Of a DNA stretch of 64,000 bases, positions 51,398 to 61,217 are shown piece by piece; the stretch's first letter is position 1; every line of letters starts with the position of its first letter. The position numbers were made by a program, and so were the translations under genes. The stretch comes from Martinezella hainanensis. Lineage in GTDB: Bacteria; Pseudomonadota; Alphaproteobacteria; Rhizobiales; Rhizobiaceae. The stretch covers positions 248,001 through 312,000 of the forward strand of contig NZ_FMAC01000005.1 of assembly GCF_900094555.1 (NCBI RefSeq). Reading direction: 5' to 3'. The notes beneath the pieces are model-generated. The model worked only from the letters and a program-made list of their open reading frames with translations. It had not been told where the DNA came from and made no database searches.

Positions 51398-52849
51398 ATG
51401 TCAGTCGAACCCATTCAGAATATTCCGGCGGATCGCCGGCCGCCGGTCAATGAGGACCTTGGCTATCACAAGGCGCTAAAGCCACGGCAGATCCAGATGA
51501 TCGCCATCGGTGGCGCCATCGGCACCGGTCTCTTCCTCGGCGCGGGCGGGCGTCTTGCAGCAGCCGGCCCGGCGCTCATCTTCGTCTACGCGCTTTGCGG
51601 CTTCTTTGCCTTTCTCGTGCTGCGGGCGCTCGGTGAACTCATCATGCATCGGCCGAGCTCCGGTTCCTTCGTCTCCTATGCCCGCGAGTTCTACGGCGAG
51701 AAGATGGCTTTCGCGGTCGGCTGGATGTATTGGCTGAACTGGGCCATGACATCAGTTGCCGACGTGACGGCCGTTGCGCTCTACATGAATTTCTTCAAGC
51801 ACTACGTTCCCTGGCTTGCCGGCGTCGATCAGTGGGTTTTCGCGCTGATTGCATTGATGGTCGTGCTGGTCATGAACCTTCTGTCGGTGAAGGTCTTCGG
51901 CGAACTCGAATTCTGGTTCAGCCTGGTCAAGGTCCTGGCTCTCCTCAGCTTCCTCGCCATCGGTATCTACTTCGTCGTTTCTGGCACGCCAATTGCCGGT
52001 CATGCGCCGGGTTTCAGCATCATCAGCGACAGCGGCGGGTTCTTCCCCAATGGCATCTTGCCAGCCTTCGTCATCATACAAGGCGTGGTCTTCGCCTATG
52101 CGTCGATCGAGCTGATCGGCACGACCGCAGGCGAAACGGAAGATCCGCGCAAGGTCATGCCGGGTGCGATCCGCACGGTGGTCGCCCGCCTGCTGATCTT
52201 CTATGTCGGCTCGGTGCTGCTTCTGTCGCTGCTTCTGCCCTATACGGCGTATAAAGCTGGCGAGAGCCCCTTCGTCACCTTCTTCGGGCTGATCGGCATC
52301 AAGGGCGCCGATATCATCATGAATCTCGTCGTGTTGACCGCCGTGCTGTCCTCGCTCAATGCCGGCCTCTATTCCACCGGCCGCATCCTGCATTCGATGG
52401 CCGTCTCCGGCTCCGCGCCGGCAGCACTTGCCAAGATGAACAAGGCTGGCGTGCCGTATGTAGGCATCGCCGTAACGGCTGTCGTGACCGTCATCGGCGT
52501 GGCGTTGAACGCCGTTGTGCCATCGGCCGCTTTCGAGATTGCCCTCAATATCTCGGCACTCGGCATCATCTCTGCCTGGGGTGTCATCGTGCTGTGCCAG
52601 CTGAAACTCTGGAAGCTCTCCAAGCGTGGCGAGATGGCACGTCCCGATTTCCGCATGTTTGGTGCGCCCTATACCGGGATCCTGACGCTGGTCTTCCTCT
52701 TTGCGGTACTGGTGCTGATGGCGCTCGACTATCCGGTCGGCACCTGGACGATCGCCTCGCTTGTCCTGATCGCGCCGGCGCTGGTCATCGGCTGGTATCT
52801 GCTGCGCGACCGCATCTATCGGCTCGCGACCGAGCGGGGCCAGTCGTGA
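51398..52849 (+). CDS. ansP: Asparagine permease (AnsP type, APC family)
   Basis: About 483 residues from the ATG at 51398, behind GGGAGGAG; an upstream ATG at 51344 has no such site. Twelve hydrophobic segments and the amino-acid permease signature 'IAIGGAIGTGLFLGAG', then 'GELIMHRPSSGSFVSYAREF', place it in the AnsP/AroP branch. The stop overlaps the asparaginase start (GTGA), so the two are coupled: import followed by hydrolysis. Confidence 0.9.
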   Translation: MSVEPIQNIPADRRPPVNEDLGYHKALKPRQIQMIAIGGAIGTGLFLGAGGRLAAAGPALIFVYALCGFFAFLVLRALGELIMHRPSSGSFVSYAREFYGEKMAFAVGWMYWLNWAMTSVADVTAVALYMNFFKHYVPWLAGVDQWVFALIALMVVLVMNLLSVKVFGELEFWFSLVKVLALLSFLAIGIYFVVSGTPIAGHAPGFSIISDSGGFFPNGILPAFVIIQGVVFAYASIELIGTTAGETEDPRKVMPGAIRTVVARLLIFYVGSVLLLSLLLPYTAYKAGESPFVTFFGLIGIKGADIIMNLVVLTAVLSSLNAGLYSTGRILHSMAVSGSAPAALAKMNKAGVPYVGIAVTAVVTVIGVALNAVVPSAAFEIALNISALGIISAWGVIVLCQLKLWKLSKRGEMARPDFRMFGAPYTGILTLVFLFAVLVLMALDYPVGTWTIASLVLIAPALVIGWYLLRDRIYRLATERGQS

Positions 52850-53808
52850 CGGACGGAAAAGCCAATCCGCTGGTGGCAGTCATTGCCACCGGCGGCACCA
52901 TTGCAAGCGAACGTACCGACAGCGGCGCCAGCATCCCGTCCTTGACGGGAGAAAGCCTGCTGGCACTGCTTCCCGACATGCCCGTCGATCTCAGGCCGAT
53001 CGAGCTGATGGCAAAGGATTCGGCAAGCCTGACCCTCGCCGATATGCAAGGGATCAGCGACAAGGTCCGGGAATTGCTTGACGATGCCGCGGTCAGTGGC
53101 ATCGTCATTCTGCATGGTACGGACGCGATGGAAGAGACGGCACTGCTCATTCATCTGCAACACGGGCTGAGCAAGCCGGTCGTGTTCACGGGTGCGCAAT
53201 TCACCGCCGATCATCCCAAGGCCGATGGTCCCACCAACCTCGCCGCAGCCGTCGCTGCCGCCATCGAGCCGGCCAATGCCAGCCGTGGCGTGCTTGTCTG
53301 TTTCGGCGGCCGGCTGTTGCCGGCTTGGGGGCTCTACAAGCGGTCCTCGGATGTCGCCGATGCCTTCAGGCAGTCGCGGCAACTTGAAAATCCGCCGAGC
53401 CCGCGCCTTGCCGCAACCCTCGATAGCGTTCGTGTCGATGTCGTGGCGATCTATCCGGGCTGTGACTCGGTGCATGTGGATGCAAGCCTGAGGGCCGATG
53501 CCCATGGCATCGTTCTGGCTGCCCTCGGTTCGGGCAACGCCAATCCGCGCCTGGTCGAAGCCGTCAGGCGCTGCGTCGGCGTCGGTGTACCTGTCGTCGT
53601 GTCCAGCCGGGTGCCGGACGGATTGCTTGTTTCAAGCTATGGCGGTGGCGGTGGCGGACATGATCTTGCCGAAGCCGGTGCAATCCATTCCTCCACGCTG
53701 CGGCCGGGGCAGGCGAGGGTTTTGCTGGCCGCGCTCGTTGCTTCCGGCGCGAGCAGCGAGGCAATCGAACACGCGTTTGCGGACTTCGCCGGCAACAAGG
53801 CGCCCTGA
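52846..53808 (+). CDS. ansA: L-asparaginase
   Basis: Asparaginase hydrolyses asparagine to aspartate and ammonia. About 320 residues from a GTG at 52846 that overlaps the permease stop. The nucleophile Thr18 lies in ATGGTIAS and the second catalytic element HGTDAMEET starts at residue 90. No signal peptide is visible, so it acts in the cytosol. In R. etli the corresponding gene is the inducible asparaginase of the ans operon. Confidence 0.93.
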   Translation: MTDGKANPLVAVIATGGTIASERTDSGASIPSLTGESLLALLPDMPVDLRPIELMAKDSASLTLADMQGISDKVRELLDDAAVSGIVILHGTDAMEETALLIHLQHGLSKPVVFTGAQFTADHPKADGPTNLAAAVAAAIEPANASRGVLVCFGGRLLPAWGLYKRSSDVADAFRQSRQLENPPSPRLAATLDSVRVDVVAIYPGCDSVHVDASLRADAHGIVLAALGSGNANPRLVEAVRRCVGVGVPVVVSSRVPDGLLVSSYGGGGGGHDLAEAGAIHSSTLRPGQARVLLAALVASGASSEAIEHAFADFAGNKAP

Positions 53809-53879
53809 TTGCGAGCCATGGAAACGGGCCGGCCGTTGGATGACGGCGCGGCCCGGACATTCGCGGAATTGTGTCGTCG

Positions 53880-54125
53880 TCAAGCCGTGTGCGCAGCCTT
53901 GGCGACGACGACCGGGATCAAGAGATCACCCCAGTTGCCGTTGCCGCCATGGTGGCGAGCCGAGCGGACGAGTTCGACTGAAACGCCGGCTTCGACGGCA
54001 TTCATGACGGCCTGGTTGAGGCGATGCAGCTCGTTGGCCAACATGCGGATGACGGCCTGCTGATCGGTATTCATCGTGAGAGACTGCTCCTCGGCTCTCT
54101 CGCGAACGCGTGCTATCGATGGCAT
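53880..54125 (-). CDS. Small conserved protein downstream of isocitrate lyase
   Basis: An 81-residue protein with a charged helical N-terminus and the segment 'RMLANELHRLNQAVMNAVEAGVSVELVRSARHH'. AGGAGGAG lies seven bases ahead of the ATG at 54125. It follows aceA by 26 bp on the same strand, so it is probably expressed with it. I do not recognise a function. Confidence 0.7.
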   Translation of the reverse strand: MPSIARVRERAEEQSLTMNTDQQAVIRMLANELHRLNQAVMNAVEAGVSVELVRSARHHGGNGNWGDLLIPVVVAKAAHTA

Positions 54126-54151
54126 TTCATTCTCCTCCTATGATCTTGATA

Positions 54152-55441
54152 TCACTCTGCTGCCGGCTTGAACTGGGCATGCTCGGTCGATCCATGCATG
54201 GCCGTCGTCGATGATTGGCCGCCGGTGATCGCCAGCGAGACCGCATCGAAATAGCCGGTACCCACTTCGCGCTGATGCTTGGTGGCGGTATAGCCATTGG
54301 CTTCGGCGGCGAATTCCGCTTCCTGCAGTTCGGAATAGGCCGCCATCTGGCGGGTCTTGTAACTCCGTGCGAGCTCGAACATGCCGAAATTCAGCTGGTG
54401 GAAGCCGGCAAGCGTGATGAACTGGAACTTGTAGCCCATTGCCCCCAGTTCGCGCTGGAACTTGGCGATCGTCGCATCGTCCAGGTTTTTCTTCCAGTTG
54501 AACGACGGCGAGCAATTATAGGCCAGCAGCTTGCCGGGGTGGACCCGATGCACGCCTTCGGCAAATTTGCGCGCCTGCTCGAGATCCGGCTTCGACGTCT
54601 CGCACCAGATGAGGTCGCAATGCGGCGCATAGGCGACGGCGCGGGCGATGCAGGGCTCGATGCCGTTCCTGACCTGATAGAAGCCTTCGACCGTCCGTCC
54701 GGCATCGTAGTCGACGAAGGGCTGGTCGCGCTCGTCGATGTCAGACGTCAGAAGTTTGGCTGCTTCGGCATCGGTGCGCGCAACGACGAGCGTCGGTACG
54801 CCCATGACATCGGCGGCAAGCCGAGCTGCGTTGAGATTACGGATATGGGCAGCGGTCGGGATAAGAACCTTGCCGCCGAGATGGCCGCACTTCTTCTCCG
54901 ATGCGAGCTGATCTTCGAAATGAACGCCGGCGGCCCCCGCTTCGATATAGGCTTTCATGATCTCGAAAGCGTTCAATGGCCCCCCGAAGCCCGCTTCAGC
55001 ATCCGCAACGATCGGCGCTAACCATGTGTCGACGGAAAGCTCTTTGCCTTCGGCAGTCTCGATCTGGTCGGCGCGTTGGAGGGTGCGATTGATGCGCTTT
55101 GCCAGCTCCGGACCGGCATTGGCGGGATAAAGCGACTGATCCGGATACATGGCAGACGCCGTATTGGCGTCGGCAGCAACCTGCCATCCCGAGAGATAGA
55201 TCGCCTTCAGTCCGGCGCGAACCATCTGCATGGCCTGGTTGCCCGAGAGCGCACCGAGCGCATTGACGAAATCCTCTTCGTGAATGAGCTGCCAGAGGCG
55301 GTTCGCACCCATCTCGGCAAGTGAGTGGCGGATCGTGATCGATCCGCGCAACCGCTCGACATCGGCGGCCTGATACGGGCGCTCGACACCATCGAAACGC
55401 CCGGCAGGCGCGCTGGGAACCAGTTTGTAAAAATCTGTCAT
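54152..55441 (-). CDS. aceA: Isocitrate lyase
   Basis: Isocitrate lyase splits isocitrate to glyoxylate and succinate, the first step of the glyoxylate shunt needed for growth on acetate and fatty acids. The 429-residue protein shows the catalytic KKCGH at about residues 184-188, 'DADTG'-like 'VADAEAGFGG' and 'YNCSPSFNWKKNL'. GGGAG precedes the ATG. It is divergent from a ScfR/RamB-type regulator gene, and repeated TTGTAAA boxes lie between. Confidence 0.95.
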   Translation of the reverse strand: MTDFYKLVPSAPAGRFDGVERPYQAADVERLRGSITIRHSLAEMGANRLWQLIHEEDFVNALGALSGNQAMQMVRAGLKAIYLSGWQVAADANTASAMYPDQSLYPANAGPELAKRINRTLQRADQIETAEGKELSVDTWLAPIVADAEAGFGGPLNAFEIMKAYIEAGAAGVHFEDQLASEKKCGHLGGKVLIPTAAHIRNLNAARLAADVMGVPTLVVARTDAEAAKLLTSDIDERDQPFVDYDAGRTVEGFYQVRNGIEPCIARAVAYAPHCDLIWCETSKPDLEQARKFAEGVHRVHPGKLLAYNCSPSFNWKKNLDDATIAKFQRELGAMGYKFQFITLAGFHQLNFGMFELARSYKTRQMAAYSELQEAEFAAEANGYTATKHQREVGTGYFDAVSLAITGGQSSTTAMHGSTEHAQFKPAAE

Positions 55442-55496
55442 GCGATTCTCCCGATACTTTCTCTCGACCCTTCGATCGATCTCGATTGCATGACTG

Positions 55497-55636
55497 TTTT
55501 TACAATATCGATGCTGCAGGAGCGAGAAAAACCGGAAAATCCCGTTAGATAAAAGGGTTATGATGTGCTATTGTTGACATCGGTCTTCGGTAAAATTGTA
55601 AATCTTGTAAAATATTGCCGGCGAAGGACTTGTAAA
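55497..55636. promoter_or_regulatory. Repeated TTGTAAA boxes between aceA and its regulator gene
   Basis: TTGTAAA occurs at 55596-55602, 55605-55611 and 55630-55636 on the plus strand and once on the minus strand at about 55499-55505 (read as TTTACAA). Two of the plus-strand copies are nine bases apart. They lie in the 206-bp divergent promoter and are likely sites of the regulator encoded at 55648. Confidence 0.6.
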
Positions 55637-55647
55637 AGGTATGACAC

Positions 55648-57060
55648 ATGGTTGAGCGCAAGATCTTTGCCGGCCCGAAGGTTCGGCGCATCCGCATGGG
55701 TCTCGGTCTGACGCAGACGACGATGGCGCAGGCGCTTGATATCTCGCCGTCCTATCTCAATCTCATCGAGCGCAATCAGCGACCCTTGACCGTGCAACTG
55801 CTTTTGAAACTGTCGGCGGTCTATAAGGTCGATCTCGACGAACTGCAGGGTGAACAGGGCGGCAGTGCAGGGCAGTTGCGTGAAGTCTTTGCCGACCCAT
55901 TGCTTGCCGGAGAGATCCCAGGCGATCAGGAACTGATCGAACTTGCCGACGCCGCACCGAATGCGGCAAACGGCATGGTCAAGCTTTATCGAGCCTATCG
56001 TGAGCAGGCGGCAAGGCTGTCCGATCTCGCCGAGCTCCTATCGCGCGAGGGCAGAGTTGCCGATGTTACCGGACCGCGTCTGCCGCTCGACGAGGTTCAC
56101 GATCGCCTGCAGTCGCGTCCGAATTTCTTTGCCCGCGTCGAAGATGCTGCGGAGACTTTCCACGAACGCCTGTCGCCTGGCGATGACATCGTGGGCGCGT
56201 TGAAGGCCTGGATGAAGGGCGAGCATGGTATAGCGGTGCGTCTGTTGCCGGTACGCGCCATGCCCGGCTTGCGTCGGCGCTACGATCGGCATTCGATGCG
56301 GCTTTTCCTGTCCGAGCGGCTGTCGCCCTTCGATCAGCTCAGGGAGATTGCGACGGAAGTCTCGCTTCTGGTGATGCGTGAGGAGATCGCCGCCGAGCTG
56401 AACACCCTCGCGCTTTCGACGCCCGAAGCCAATCGCATCGCCCGTTTCGAGCTGGCGCGTTATGCTTCCCATGCGCTTCTCATGCCGTATGGCGCCTATC
56501 TCTCGGCGGCGCAGCGGCTGCATTGCGATATCGAGGGTCTGAGTGCTCGTTTCGGCGTTTCCTATGAGCAAGCCGCCACGCGGCTGACCAGTCTGCAGCG
56601 TCCTGGCGCATCCGGCATTCCGTTTTTCCTGATGGAGATCGACAATGCCGGCCATCGCCTGCGCAAGGCGGGGGCGCAAGGCTTTCCGCAAGCGCGCTTC
56701 GGCGGCGGCTGTCCGAAACTTAACATCCATGCCGCCTTCGCTCAGCCCGGACAGATATTGGTGGACGCTACCCAGATGCCCGACGGTGCCGGCTTTCTGA
56801 CCGTATCGCGAACGATCGAGGGGCCGCGGGCCGACTTCGGAGAAAGGGTGCGCCGCACGGCACTTCTCATCGGCTGCGATATCGCCCATCGCGACGAGGT
56901 GGTCTATGGGAAGGCGCTGGGTAGCGATCAGGTCATGATCGGTCCTGCCTGTCGCCTATGCGAACGCCAGGGTTGTCTGGTAAGAGCCGAACCGCCAGTC
57001 ACGCGCCCGCTCGGCCTCGATGAAATGGCGGCCGGCCTGAGCGTGTTCGATTTTCAGTGA
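55648..57060 (+). CDS. ScfR/RamB-type regulator of acetate metabolism
   Basis: A 470-residue protein with an N-terminal XRE helix-turn-helix ('GLTQTTMAQALDISPSYLNLIERNQRPL') followed by a large domain and a C-terminal Cys-rich segment ('GPACRLCERQGCLVRAEPP') with a C-x2-C-x3-C arrangement. This domain order is that of short-chain fatty-acid regulators (ScfR) and of RamB, which control isocitrate lyase. It is divergent from aceA. Confidence 0.88.
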   Translation: MVERKIFAGPKVRRIRMGLGLTQTTMAQALDISPSYLNLIERNQRPLTVQLLLKLSAVYKVDLDELQGEQGGSAGQLREVFADPLLAGEIPGDQELIELADAAPNAANGMVKLYRAYREQAARLSDLAELLSREGRVADVTGPRLPLDEVHDRLQSRPNFFARVEDAAETFHERLSPGDDIVGALKAWMKGEHGIAVRLLPVRAMPGLRRRYDRHSMRLFLSERLSPFDQLREIATEVSLLVMREEIAAELNTLALSTPEANRIARFELARYASHALLMPYGAYLSAAQRLHCDIEGLSARFGVSYEQAATRLTSLQRPGASGIPFFLMEIDNAGHRLRKAGAQGFPQARFGGGCPKLNIHAAFAQPGQILVDATQMPDGAGFLTVSRTIEGPRADFGERVRRTALLIGCDIAHRDEVVYGKALGSDQVMIGPACRLCERQGCLVRAEPPVTRPLGLDEMAAGLSVFDFQ

Positions 57061-57084
57061 CTGCGTTGATCATTGTCGTTCAGA

Positions 57085-57120
57085 AGGGGAGCTGCGACGC
57101 CAAGCCTCGGCTCCTCTCTT
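57085..57120. terminator. Weak hairpin between convergent regulator and exporter genes
   Basis: AGGGGAGC (57085-57092) and GCTCCTCT (57110-57117) pair with one G-T wobble. It lies in the 79-bp gap between convergent genes and is followed by CTTATT on the plus strand. Confidence 0.45.
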
Positions 57121-57139
57121 ATTCGCTCCTGCGGGCAAA

Positions 57140-58861
57140 TCAGGCATAAAGTCCGAACTGTGCAGTATGCAGCCGCGCATAAGCGCCGCGGCGAGCAAGC
57201 AACTCGTCATGCGATCCCTGTTCGACAATGCCGTTGTCGCCCATGACGATGATGCGGTCGGCGTTGCGGATCGTCGACAGCCGGTGTGCGACAACCAGGG
57301 TCGTGCGTCCTTTCGCAAGCTCCGATAGAGCCTGCTGGATCGCATATTCGGTCGCGGTATCGAGCGCGGACGTAGCCTCATCGAGAATGAGGATCGGTGG
57401 ATCTTTCAGGAAGATGCGGGCGATCGCGAGACGCTGTTTCTGTCCGCCGGAAAGCTTGACGCCGCGCTCGCCCGTCGGCGTATCGAGGCCGGCGGGCAGG
57501 GACCGGACGAATTCGTCCAGCGAGGCGCGCTGCAACGCCTTCATGATGTCTTCGTCCGTCGCACCGAGCTTTCCGTAGGCGATGTTCTCGCGAATGGTCG
57601 AGCCGAACAGAAAGACGTCCTGCTGGACGATGCCGATCTGGCTGCGCAGCGACGCTTGGGTCATGTCGCGGATATCGATGCCGTCGATCGTGATGCTGCC
57701 GGCTGTTACGTCATAGAAGCGGGGTAGCAGCGAGCAGATCGTGGTCTTGCCCGTGCCGGAGGCGCCCACAAAAGCGACGGTTTCGCCCGCGGCAATTGTC
57801 AGGGAGAGATCCTTGAAGATCGTTGTCTGATCGGAATAACCGAAGGCAACGGCATTATAGGCAATATCCCCTTTCAGATGATCGACTGAAATCGCATTCG
57901 GCCGGTCGGCGAGATCCGGTTCGGTATCGATCAGCGACAGGAAGCGTTTGAAACCCGCAATGCCCTTGGGATAGGTCTCGATGACCGAGGTGATCTTGTC
58001 GATCGGACGGAAGAACACGTTGATCAGCAGTAGGAAACTGATGAAGCCGCCATAGCTCAGCTCTCCCGATATGACGAACCAGGTTCCCGCCATCATCACG
58101 AGGAGCTGTACCAGGCGGGTGCTGAAATAGCTGAGCGCAATGCTTGCCGTCATATAGGCGTAGCCATCCAGCTTGGTCGCCTTGTAGTCCTCGTTGTCGC
58201 TGGCAAACAGCTGGCTTTCATATCGCTCGTTGGCGAAGGCCTTGACCACCCGGATGCCGCCGACTGTTTCCTGCATGCGTGTGTTGAAGTTACCGACCTT
58301 GCCGAACAGGCTGCGCGAATTCAGCGTCATCTTCGAACCGTAGCGGCTGACGAGCCAGGTCATGAACGGCACGATGGTCGTCGTCAGCAGCGCGAGCTTC
58401 CAGTGGACGCTGAACATCAGCAGGAAGGCGCCGATGAAGGTCATGATGGCAATGAACAGGTCCTCGGGGCCATGATGGGCGATCTCGCCCACTTCCTCGA
58501 GATCCTTGGTAACGTGGGTGATCAGATGACCGGTGCGGTTGTTGTCGAAATAGCGGAAGGAGAGCTTCTGGATATGATCGAAAGCCTGGCGGCGCATGTC
58601 GGACTCGATCGAGATGCCAAGCGCATGGCCCCAATAGTTGACGATAGCCGAAAGGCCGGTTGCCACCGCATAGACAACAAGCAAGAGAGCAGCGGTCGCG
58701 AAAATCAGACCCCAGTCGCGGCCGGGCAGCAGTTGGTCGACGAAAACCTTGACGGCCAGCGGGAAGCCGAGCTCCAGAAGGCCGGCAAGCACGGCACAGC
58801 CGAAATCGAGAAGGAACAGCGTCTTGTAGCGGGCATAGTAGGAAAAGAAACGACGAAGCAT
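57140..58861 (-). CDS. ABC-type exporter, permease fused to ATPase (MsbA-like)
   Basis: A 573-residue half-transporter with an N-terminal six-helix membrane domain (about residues 1-310) and a C-terminal ATPase: Walker A GASGTGKTT, signature LSGGQKQR and Walker B 'ILILDEATSALD'. Two copies should make the pump. Substrates of this class range from lipids to drugs, and nothing next to it narrows the choice. Confidence 0.9.
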   Translation of the reverse strand: MLRRFFSYYARYKTLFLLDFGCAVLAGLLELGFPLAVKVFVDQLLPGRDWGLIFATAALLLVVYAVATGLSAIVNYWGHALGISIESDMRRQAFDHIQKLSFRYFDNNRTGHLITHVTKDLEEVGEIAHHGPEDLFIAIMTFIGAFLLMFSVHWKLALLTTTIVPFMTWLVSRYGSKMTLNSRSLFGKVGNFNTRMQETVGGIRVVKAFANERYESQLFASDNEDYKATKLDGYAYMTASIALSYFSTRLVQLLVMMAGTWFVISGELSYGGFISFLLLINVFFRPIDKITSVIETYPKGIAGFKRFLSLIDTEPDLADRPNAISVDHLKGDIAYNAVAFGYSDQTTIFKDLSLTIAAGETVAFVGASGTGKTTICSLLPRFYDVTAGSITIDGIDIRDMTQASLRSQIGIVQQDVFLFGSTIRENIAYGKLGATDEDIMKALQRASLDEFVRSLPAGLDTPTGERGVKLSGGQKQRLAIARIFLKDPPILILDEATSALDTATEYAIQQALSELAKGRTTLVVAHRLSTIRNADRIIVMGDNGIVEQGSHDELLARRGAYARLHTAQFGLYA

Positions 58862-59186
58862 GATTAATGCCCTCCATGGGCATTGAAGAGGACCGGGGAG
58901 ACAAGAACGGACCGAACGACAGCCCGAATTCGGCGTTGCCGTTCAGCGTCAGTGGGTGCCGAAATTTCTCATCTGGCGATCCTCCTGCTTGAGTCGCGCG
59001 TTTGGTATAACCGACGCGTGCAACCTTGTCACCTCTATGGCGGTGAGTAACCGCTGCTGGGCTGGGACTGCGGTTTGGAGGTACAAAGATGTGCGTTTTG
59101 AATGGTGTAGCCGCCCCGAGACAAATCTCTGTCGGCAACCATGAACTCGCAATGTGTGCTGTCGAGAATATCGCTCGTCCTGGCTT
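58862..59186. other. Intergenic region, nothing recognised
   Basis: About 325 bp between the exporter gene and the PfkB gene. It must hold the exporter promoter and the end of the sugar operon. I see no clear hairpin or box, and the short open frames here have no plausible ribosome binding site. Confidence 0.4.
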
Positions 59187-60131
59187 TCAAAGCGAATGCG
59201 TTCGGAGGATCACGTCGGCTCGCGTCGGTGCTCCGGATCTTCCACCAAACGACTCGCACTTGATGGCGGCAGCGATAGAGGAAAAGCGGATTGCATCTGC
59301 GGGTGCCATTCTTTCCGCGACTGCGAGCGCGAAGGCGCCGTGGAAGATGTCCCCTGCGGCGAGTGTATCGACGGCTTTGACGGAAATGGTCGGGCAATGC
59401 GCCACGTCATTGTTTTGCTCGTCGAACCAATAGCTGCCGGCCGCCCCTGCCGTCACGCAAATGAAGGCATGATCGAATCGCTGTTCCAGAAGATGCGTCA
59501 TCTCGGACACATTGCTTGTTCCCGTCAGGCGCTGAGCAGCCGGTTCGGAAAAAACGATATGCGTCGCTTCCGGCGCCAGCTGCTCGATGATGCCGTCGGG
59601 CGCCACGTCGCCGTCGAGAATAGCGGGCTTGCCCATCGCTCTGGCAGCTTTGAGAACCTGCAGCGCCAGCGCTGGCCAGCGCACGTCGACCAGTGTGGCG
59701 TCGAACGCGGCAATATCATCTGTCGCAAATTTCTTCACCGTATGATGCAACTTCGGATCGTAGAAGGGAACGATCAGCCTTTCTCCATCATCGTCCACCA
59801 GAATGGTCGAGACGGCAGAGCGTGCGCCTTCCACCTGAGAAATCCCACCGACATTGATGCCGGCAGCACCGAGATCGTGGATAATGCGCTCGCCGGTATC
59901 GTCGCGGCCAACGGCACCCCAGAGGCTCGCCTCGCCACCGAGGCGGGCAATGGCATAGGCGGCGCTGGAGGCCATGCCTTCCGCGATCTGCAGCATGTCA
60001 TAGGGCAGGACCTTTCCCTGGCCCTGCGGAAGAGTGCGGACGCGAAAGAGCGTATCCAGAACGGCAGCACCGACGCAAAGAATGTGCTTGGCCTTGCCGA
60101 TGGGTGGATCGAAGATGGACAAAGGGCTCAA
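59187..60131 (-). CDS. PfkB-family carbohydrate kinase
   Basis: About 314 residues from a TTG at 60131 that overlaps the stop of the ATPase gene (TTGA); a TTG three codons later is an alternative and no ATG is available. The C-terminal motif 'DTLAAGDIFHGAFALA' contains the catalytic Asp of PfkB kinases, and 'AEGMASSAAYAIARLGGEA' is the N-terminal signature. It would phosphorylate the sugar imported by the linked ABC system. Confidence 0.88.
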   Translation of the reverse strand: MSPLSIFDPPIGKAKHILCVGAAVLDTLFRVRTLPQGQGKVLPYDMLQIAEGMASSAAYAIARLGGEASLWGAVGRDDTGERIIHDLGAAGINVGGISQVEGARSAVSTILVDDDGERLIVPFYDPKLHHTVKKFATDDIAAFDATLVDVRWPALALQVLKAARAMGKPAILDGDVAPDGIIEQLAPEATHIVFSEPAAQRLTGTSNVSEMTHLLEQRFDHAFICVTAGAAGSYWFDEQNNDVAHCPTISVKAVDTLAAGDIFHGAFALAVAERMAPADAIRFSSIAAAIKCESFGGRSGAPTRADVILRTHSL

Positions 60132-61186
60132 AGCCGTTTTCCGCTCGCCTTGTCGAACAGATGGATGCTTGCCCGATTGATCGCAATTTCTATCTTGTCG
60201 CCGAAGCGGATGTCCAGCCGCTCGCGGAACAGGCACGAGATTTCCTCACCGCCACAATCGAGCTTGGCGTAGATCTCAGACCCGGTGCCTTCGACAATGC
60301 CGACCCGGGCGGACAGGCCGCTCGCCGCAGCGCGGATATGTTCGGGCCGGATGCCATAGACAAGTGGGTGTCCGCCATGCTGCGCGCTCGGAAAGCCCTC
60401 CGGCAAGGGCAGGATGAGGCCCTTGTCGCTGCGGAAGACGCCTTCCTCGATCCTGCCGTCGATGAAGTTCATCGAGGGCGAACCGATGAAGCCGGCGACG
60501 AACAGGTTGGCCGGACGATCATAGAGGTCGAGAGGTGCACCGACCTGCTCGATGAGGCCGCCATGCAGCACGACGATCTTGTCGGCCATGGTCATCGCCT
60601 CGACCTGATCATGCGTCACGTAGATCGTCGTCGTGCCGACGCGCTGATGCATGGACTTGATCTCGCCGCGCATCTGCACGCGCAGTTTTGCGTCGAGATT
60701 GGAGAGCGGCTCGTCGAACAGAAAGACTTGCGGATCGCGCACCAGCGCACGCCCCATGGCGACGCGCTGGCGTTGGCCGCCGGAAAGCTGGCGAGGCAGC
60801 CGATCCAGCAGATTTTCAAGGCCGAGAACGGCCGCCGCCTTTTGCACCTTGCCGGCGATTTCGGAAGCGTTTGCCTTTTTCAGCTTCAGCGCAAAGCCCA
60901 TGTTTTCGGCGACCGTCATATGCGGATAGAGTGCGTAGTTCTGGAAGACCATCGCAATGTCGCGATCGCGCGCTGGAAGATGGCTGACTTCGCGCCGGCC
61001 AATGTGGATCTCACCATCGCTGACCTCTTCGAGCCCGGCGATCATCCGCAGCAGCGTAGACTTGCCGCAGCCTGAAGGGCCGACGAGGACGACGAATTCG
61101 CCGTCGGCGATATCGACGCTGATATCGTGAATGACCTTCACCTGGCCGTAGCGCTTCTGGATGTTCTGTATATTGACGGGTGCCAT
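60128..61186 (-). CDS. Sugar ABC transporter ATPase (MalK/UgpC type)
   Basis: About 352 residues from the ATG at 61186. Walker A GPSGCGKST, signature LSGGQRQR, Walker B 'VFLFDEPLSNLD' and a C-terminal regulatory domain with 'GIRPEHIRAA'. It is close in sequence to the ATPase at 12722-13795, consistent with paralogous sugar systems. It follows the permease by 31 bp. Confidence 0.92.
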   Translation of the reverse strand: MAPVNIQNIQKRYGQVKVIHDISVDIADGEFVVLVGPSGCGKSTLLRMIAGLEEVSDGEIHIGRREVSHLPARDRDIAMVFQNYALYPHMTVAENMGFALKLKKANASEIAGKVQKAAAVLGLENLLDRLPRQLSGGQRQRVAMGRALVRDPQVFLFDEPLSNLDAKLRVQMRGEIKSMHQRVGTTTIYVTHDQVEAMTMADKIVVLHGGLIEQVGAPLDLYDRPANLFVAGFIGSPSMNFIDGRIEEGVFRSDKGLILPLPEGFPSAQHGGHPLVYGIRPEHIRAAASGLSARVGIVEGTGSEIYAKLDCGGEEISCLFRERLDIRFGDKIEIAINRASIHLFDKASGKRL

Positions 61187-61217
61187 GAATGTGATCCTGT
61201 CCAAAAGGTAAGGCGGG

